The position numbers and the translations under genes are program-made. From the NCBI GenBank assembly GCA_905236515.1, contig CAJOQP010000120.1, positions 1 through 48,260 on the forward strand: a stretch of DNA of 48,260 nucleotides, in the 5' to 3' direction. Below are positions 45,523 through 48,260 of this stretch, one piece after another. The notes below the pieces were generated by a model. That model had not been told where the DNA came from and made no database searches. It worked only from the letters and a program-made list of their open reading frames with translations. Source of the stretch: an uncultured Oscillospiraceae bacterium. Its GTDB lineage: Bacteria; Bacillota; Clostridia; Oscillospirales; Oscillospiraceae. The first letter of the stretch is position 1, and every line of letters starts with the position of its first letter.

Positions 45523-46732
45523 TGCGGTTATTATCGGCGGAGGAGCAGCCGGTTCCTTTTGCGCAATCACGGCCGCCAGGCGGGGACTTTCTGTCATTGT
45601 ACTGGAGCCAAATGAAAAGATCGGCCGAAAACTGAGGATTACCGGCAAGGGAAGATGCAATGTCACAAATAACAGCGATATCAGAACGGTAATGAATCAC
45701 ATTCCGGATCACAGTCGTTTCCTTTACGGAGCGTTAACACGGTTTTCTCCAGAAGATACGATGCAGTTCTATGAAGATCTCGGTATTCCGCTGAAAACCG
45801 AAAGGGGAAATCGCGTATTTCCTGTGTCGGATAATGCAAACGATATAGCGGATGCTCTTCAAAATGAACTTCGTCGTCTTGGAGTAACTATAATTCACGA
45901 AAAAGCGGTGGATCTCATCACGGAGGATGGTAGGATCTGCGCTGTTGATACGTCCAATCAGCGCATCCGGACTGATCGCTGTGTGATTGCGACTGGCGGG
46001 AAATCCTATCCAAAGACCGGATCGGAAGGGAGCGGTTACTGCCTGGCATCTAAACTTGGTCATTCCATCGTTTCTCCGCTGCCGTCTCTTGTGCCGTTGG
46101 TCAGTGATGACAGGTGCTGCGCGGAACTGCAAGGGCTATCACTCAGAAACATCGAGCTTTCTGCGTTTGAAGATGACAAATCAATCTACAGGGAACGTGG
46201 TGAAATGCTGTTTTCACATTTCGGGATCACCGGCCCTCTTGTCTTATCTGCAAGTGCACACATGCGCCATTTCGGAACCGCAGAATATAAGGTGATCCTG
46301 GATCTGAAACCGGCACTGGATGAAAAAACACTGGATCTGCGTATTCTTCGGGATTTCAGCAAATACCAAAACAAAGCGATACGAAACGCGCTTGGAGATC
46401 TTCTTCCAAAAGCAATGATTCCGGTCATCCTTTCCAGGATTGCTGTCCCTGGTGGAAAACCGGTTCATGAAATTACAAAAGAAGAGCGCAAGAAACTGGT
46501 TCATGAACTGAAAAACTTCACCATTACCATTAACGGAACCAGGCCGATCGAGGAAGCCGTTGTTACGGCCGGCGGTGTATCTACTGATGAGATCAATCCA
46601 AGAACCATGGAGTCCAAACTCGTTTCCGGTCTGTATTTTGCAGGGGAAATTATGGATCTGGATGCCTACACCGGCGGATATAATCTTCAGATCGCATGGT
46701 CTACTGCCAATCTGGCAGGAAATTCTTTATAA
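45497..46732 (+). CDS. HI0933/YhiN-family NAD(P)/FAD-dependent oxidoreductase
   Basis: DAVIIGGGAAGSFCAITAARRGLSVIVLEPNEKIGRKLRITGKGRCNVTNN; GGVSTDEINPRTMESKLVSGLYFAGEIMDLDAYTGGYNLQIAWSTA. GGAGG RBS 45486-45490; overlaps rpiR 3' end. Confidence 0.94.
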   Translation: MSTKPILADAVIIGGGAAGSFCAITAARRGLSVIVLEPNEKIGRKLRITGKGRCNVTNNSDIRTVMNHIPDHSRFLYGALTRFSPEDTMQFYEDLGIPLKTERGNRVFPVSDNANDIADALQNELRRLGVTIIHEKAVDLITEDGRICAVDTSNQRIRTDRCVIATGGKSYPKTGSEGSGYCLASKLGHSIVSPLPSLVPLVSDDRCCAELQGLSLRNIELSAFEDDKSIYRERGEMLFSHFGITGPLVLSASAHMRHFGTAEYKVILDLKPALDEKTLDLRILRDFSKYQNKAIRNALGDLLPKAMIPVILSRIAVPGGKPVHEITKEERKKLVHELKNFTITINGTRPIEEAVVTAGGVSTDEINPRTMESKLVSGLYFAGEIMDLDAYTGGYNLQIAWSTANLAGNSL

Positions 46733-46748
46733 ACAGAAAGGTATGAAT

Positions 46749-47438
46749 ATGAGTAAAACCATCTCTATCGCTATCGACGGCCCTTCCGGTGCAGGTAAAA
46801 GCACGATTGCCAGAGCTGCTGCGGAACATTTTGGATTTATCTATGTAGACACAGGCGCTCTCTACCGCACACTGGGCCTTGGTGCTGTTCGAAACAACAT
46901 TGATATTTCGGATGCAGATGCGGTCAAGGCTTTTCTTCCCTCCGTACATGTGGAGATGAAACATGACGAAAAAGAAGGGCAGAGGATGTATCTTAACGGG
47001 GATGATGTGACTGGAGAAATCCGTTTTCCGGAGATTTCGCAGGCTGCATCCAAGATATCTGCGATTCCCTGCGTAAGAGAGCATCTTCTCCAAATGCAGA
47101 GAGATATGGCAGAAAAATATAATGTCATCATGGACGGACGGGATATTGGTACTGTTGTCCTGCCGGATGCGGAGATCAAGATCTTTCTTACTGCATCTCT
47201 GGAGGATCGAGCCAAACGTCGTTACGAAGAACTTGTGGAAAAAGGAATGGATGTAACATATCCCAAGATATATGAAGATATGAAAAAAAGGGATGCACAG
47301 GATTCCAATCGTGCCGTTGCTCCACTAAAGCCTGCGGAAGATGCGGTACTGGTGGATACCAGTGGCAATACTCTTCAGGAGAGTATCGATATGATCTGCA
47401 GCGTAATTGAACAGTCATTGGAGAAATCACGTGGATAA
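46749..47438 (+). CDS. cmk: Cytidylate kinase
   Basis: ISIAIDGPSGAGKSTIARAAAEHFGFIYVDTGALYRTLGLGA; MDGRDIGTVVLPDAEIKIFLTASLEDRAKRRYEEL. ATG 46749. Confidence 0.97.
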   Translation: MSKTISIAIDGPSGAGKSTIARAAAEHFGFIYVDTGALYRTLGLGAVRNNIDISDADAVKAFLPSVHVEMKHDEKEGQRMYLNGDDVTGEIRFPEISQAASKISAIPCVREHLLQMQRDMAEKYNVIMDGRDIGTVVLPDAEIKIFLTASLEDRAKRRYEELVEKGMDVTYPKIYEDMKKRDAQDSNRAVAPLKPAEDAVLVDTSGNTLQESIDMICSVIEQSLEKSRG

Positions 47439-48260
47439 AATAGTAATTGCAAAAACTGCAGGTTTCTGTTTCGGAGTCAGCCGCTCGGTAAAGATGGCGG
47501 AGAATCTGTTGCAGGAACATGAACATTGCTTCAGCTACGGTGAACTGATCCATAATGCGGACGTGGTGTCACGCTTAGAGGACAAAGGACTTGCGGTAGC
47601 GCATGATATAGAAAGTATTCCCAACGGAAGTGCCGTTCTGATTCGTTCCCACGGAATATCAAAACAGGATTTTGATTTACTGAACACTTTTGACAGAATC
47701 GTAGTGGATGCGACTTGCCCAAAAGTAAAAAAGATCCATCATATCGTTTCCGATGCATCGGAACGAAATCGTTTTGTGATAATCATCGGCGTAAAAGGGC
47801 ATCCGGAAGTATCTGCAATTGAAGGTTGGTGCAACACTCATATCGTCATTCAAAATCCTCAGGAACTTCAGAATGCTATTGAACAGAAGGCTCTGGATTT
47901 AAAAAAACCCATAACTGTCGTTTCACAAACTACGCAAACTCACGACAATTTTATTCAATGCACAAATATTCTAAAAAAATTATGTACAAATTCGGAAATA
48001 TTTGATACAATATGCGATGCTACCTTTACAAGACAGGAAGAAGCGAAAAAATTGTCTTCTGATTGCGATGCAATGGTAGTAATCGGGGGAAAGCATAGCG
48101 CAAACAGTGTCCATTTGTCACAAATTTGCGAAGAGCATTGCAATAATGTTCAGTTTATTGCAAATGCCAGTGAATTAAATTTGGAAGCATTAACAACTGC
48201 CAAAACTGTCGGAATCACAGCTGGAGCGTCGGCACCCGCGTGGATAATCAAGGAGGTAAT
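47431..48260 (+). CDS. ispH: 4-hydroxy-3-methylbut-2-enyl diphosphate reductase (IspH/LytB), GTG start, runs off the window
   Basis: GTG overlapping cmk stop; MDKIVIAKTAGFCFGVSRSV, GELIHNADVVSRLE, RSHGISK, VDATCPKVKKIH, GVKGHPEVSAIEGW, SQTTQT, TICDATFTRQEEA, GITAGASAPAWIIKEV. Open frame to the edge. Confidence 0.95.
   Translation, partial: MDKIVIAKTAGFCFGVSRSVKMAENLLQEHEHCFSYGELIHNADVVSRLEDKGLAVAHDIESIPNGSAVLIRSHGISKQDFDLLNTFDRIVVDATCPKVKKIHHIVSDASERNRFVIIIGVKGHPEVSAIEGWCNTHIVIQNPQELQNAIEQKALDLKKPITVVSQTTQTHDNFIQCTNILKKLCTNSEIFDTICDATFTRQEEAKKLSSDCDAMVVIGGKHSANSVHLSQICEEHCNNVQFIANASELNLEALTTAKTVGITAGASAPAWIIKEV

Noticed and set aside
1-48260. CRISPR arrays, transposons, phage genes, toxin-antitoxin or defence systems
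   Set aside because: Looked for spaced direct repeats, transposase/integrase motifs and small paired ORFs on both strands; none convincing.

Overview
48.3 kb chromosomal window with dense, mostly plus-strand gene content. It looks like a low/mid-GC Clostridia-type Firmicute: there are GerW/YtfJ, DUF4364, DUF2953, TIGR03960/TIGR03936, scpAB and a xseA-xseB-ispA-dxs-tlyA-nadK-argR-recN block. Nearly everything is recognisable housekeeping: DNA repair (uvrA, recD2, recN, xseAB), isoprenoid synthesis (ispA, dxs, ispH), proteostasis (tig, clpP, clpX, lon), ribosome/tRNA functions (rplS, rbgA, engB, tyrS, GluQ-RS, tlyA, rluB), chromosome segregation (scpAB), and metabolism (glpK, thrC, asnA, nadK, cmk). 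There are two divergent tRNA genes, Gly-CCC on minus and Pro-CGG on plus. About 11 intrinsic-terminator-like hairpins are visible, along with several sigma-A-type promoters. I saw no CRISPR array, transposase, integrase, phage module, rRNA or obvious defence system, and no convincing undescribed multi-gene system. The items most worth a second look are: an orphan 162-aa membrane protein bounded by inverted repeats; a partial unknown protein at the left edge; a solitary MreB-like gene; a candidate structured leader upstream of rplS; a perfect 13-bp palindrome beside the lon -10 box; a GluQ-RS in a Firmicute-like background; a lipase/glycerol kinase divergent pair; and an RpiR regulator overlapping a flavoprotein-cmk-ispH run. 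All family calls were made by reading motifs, with no database search.
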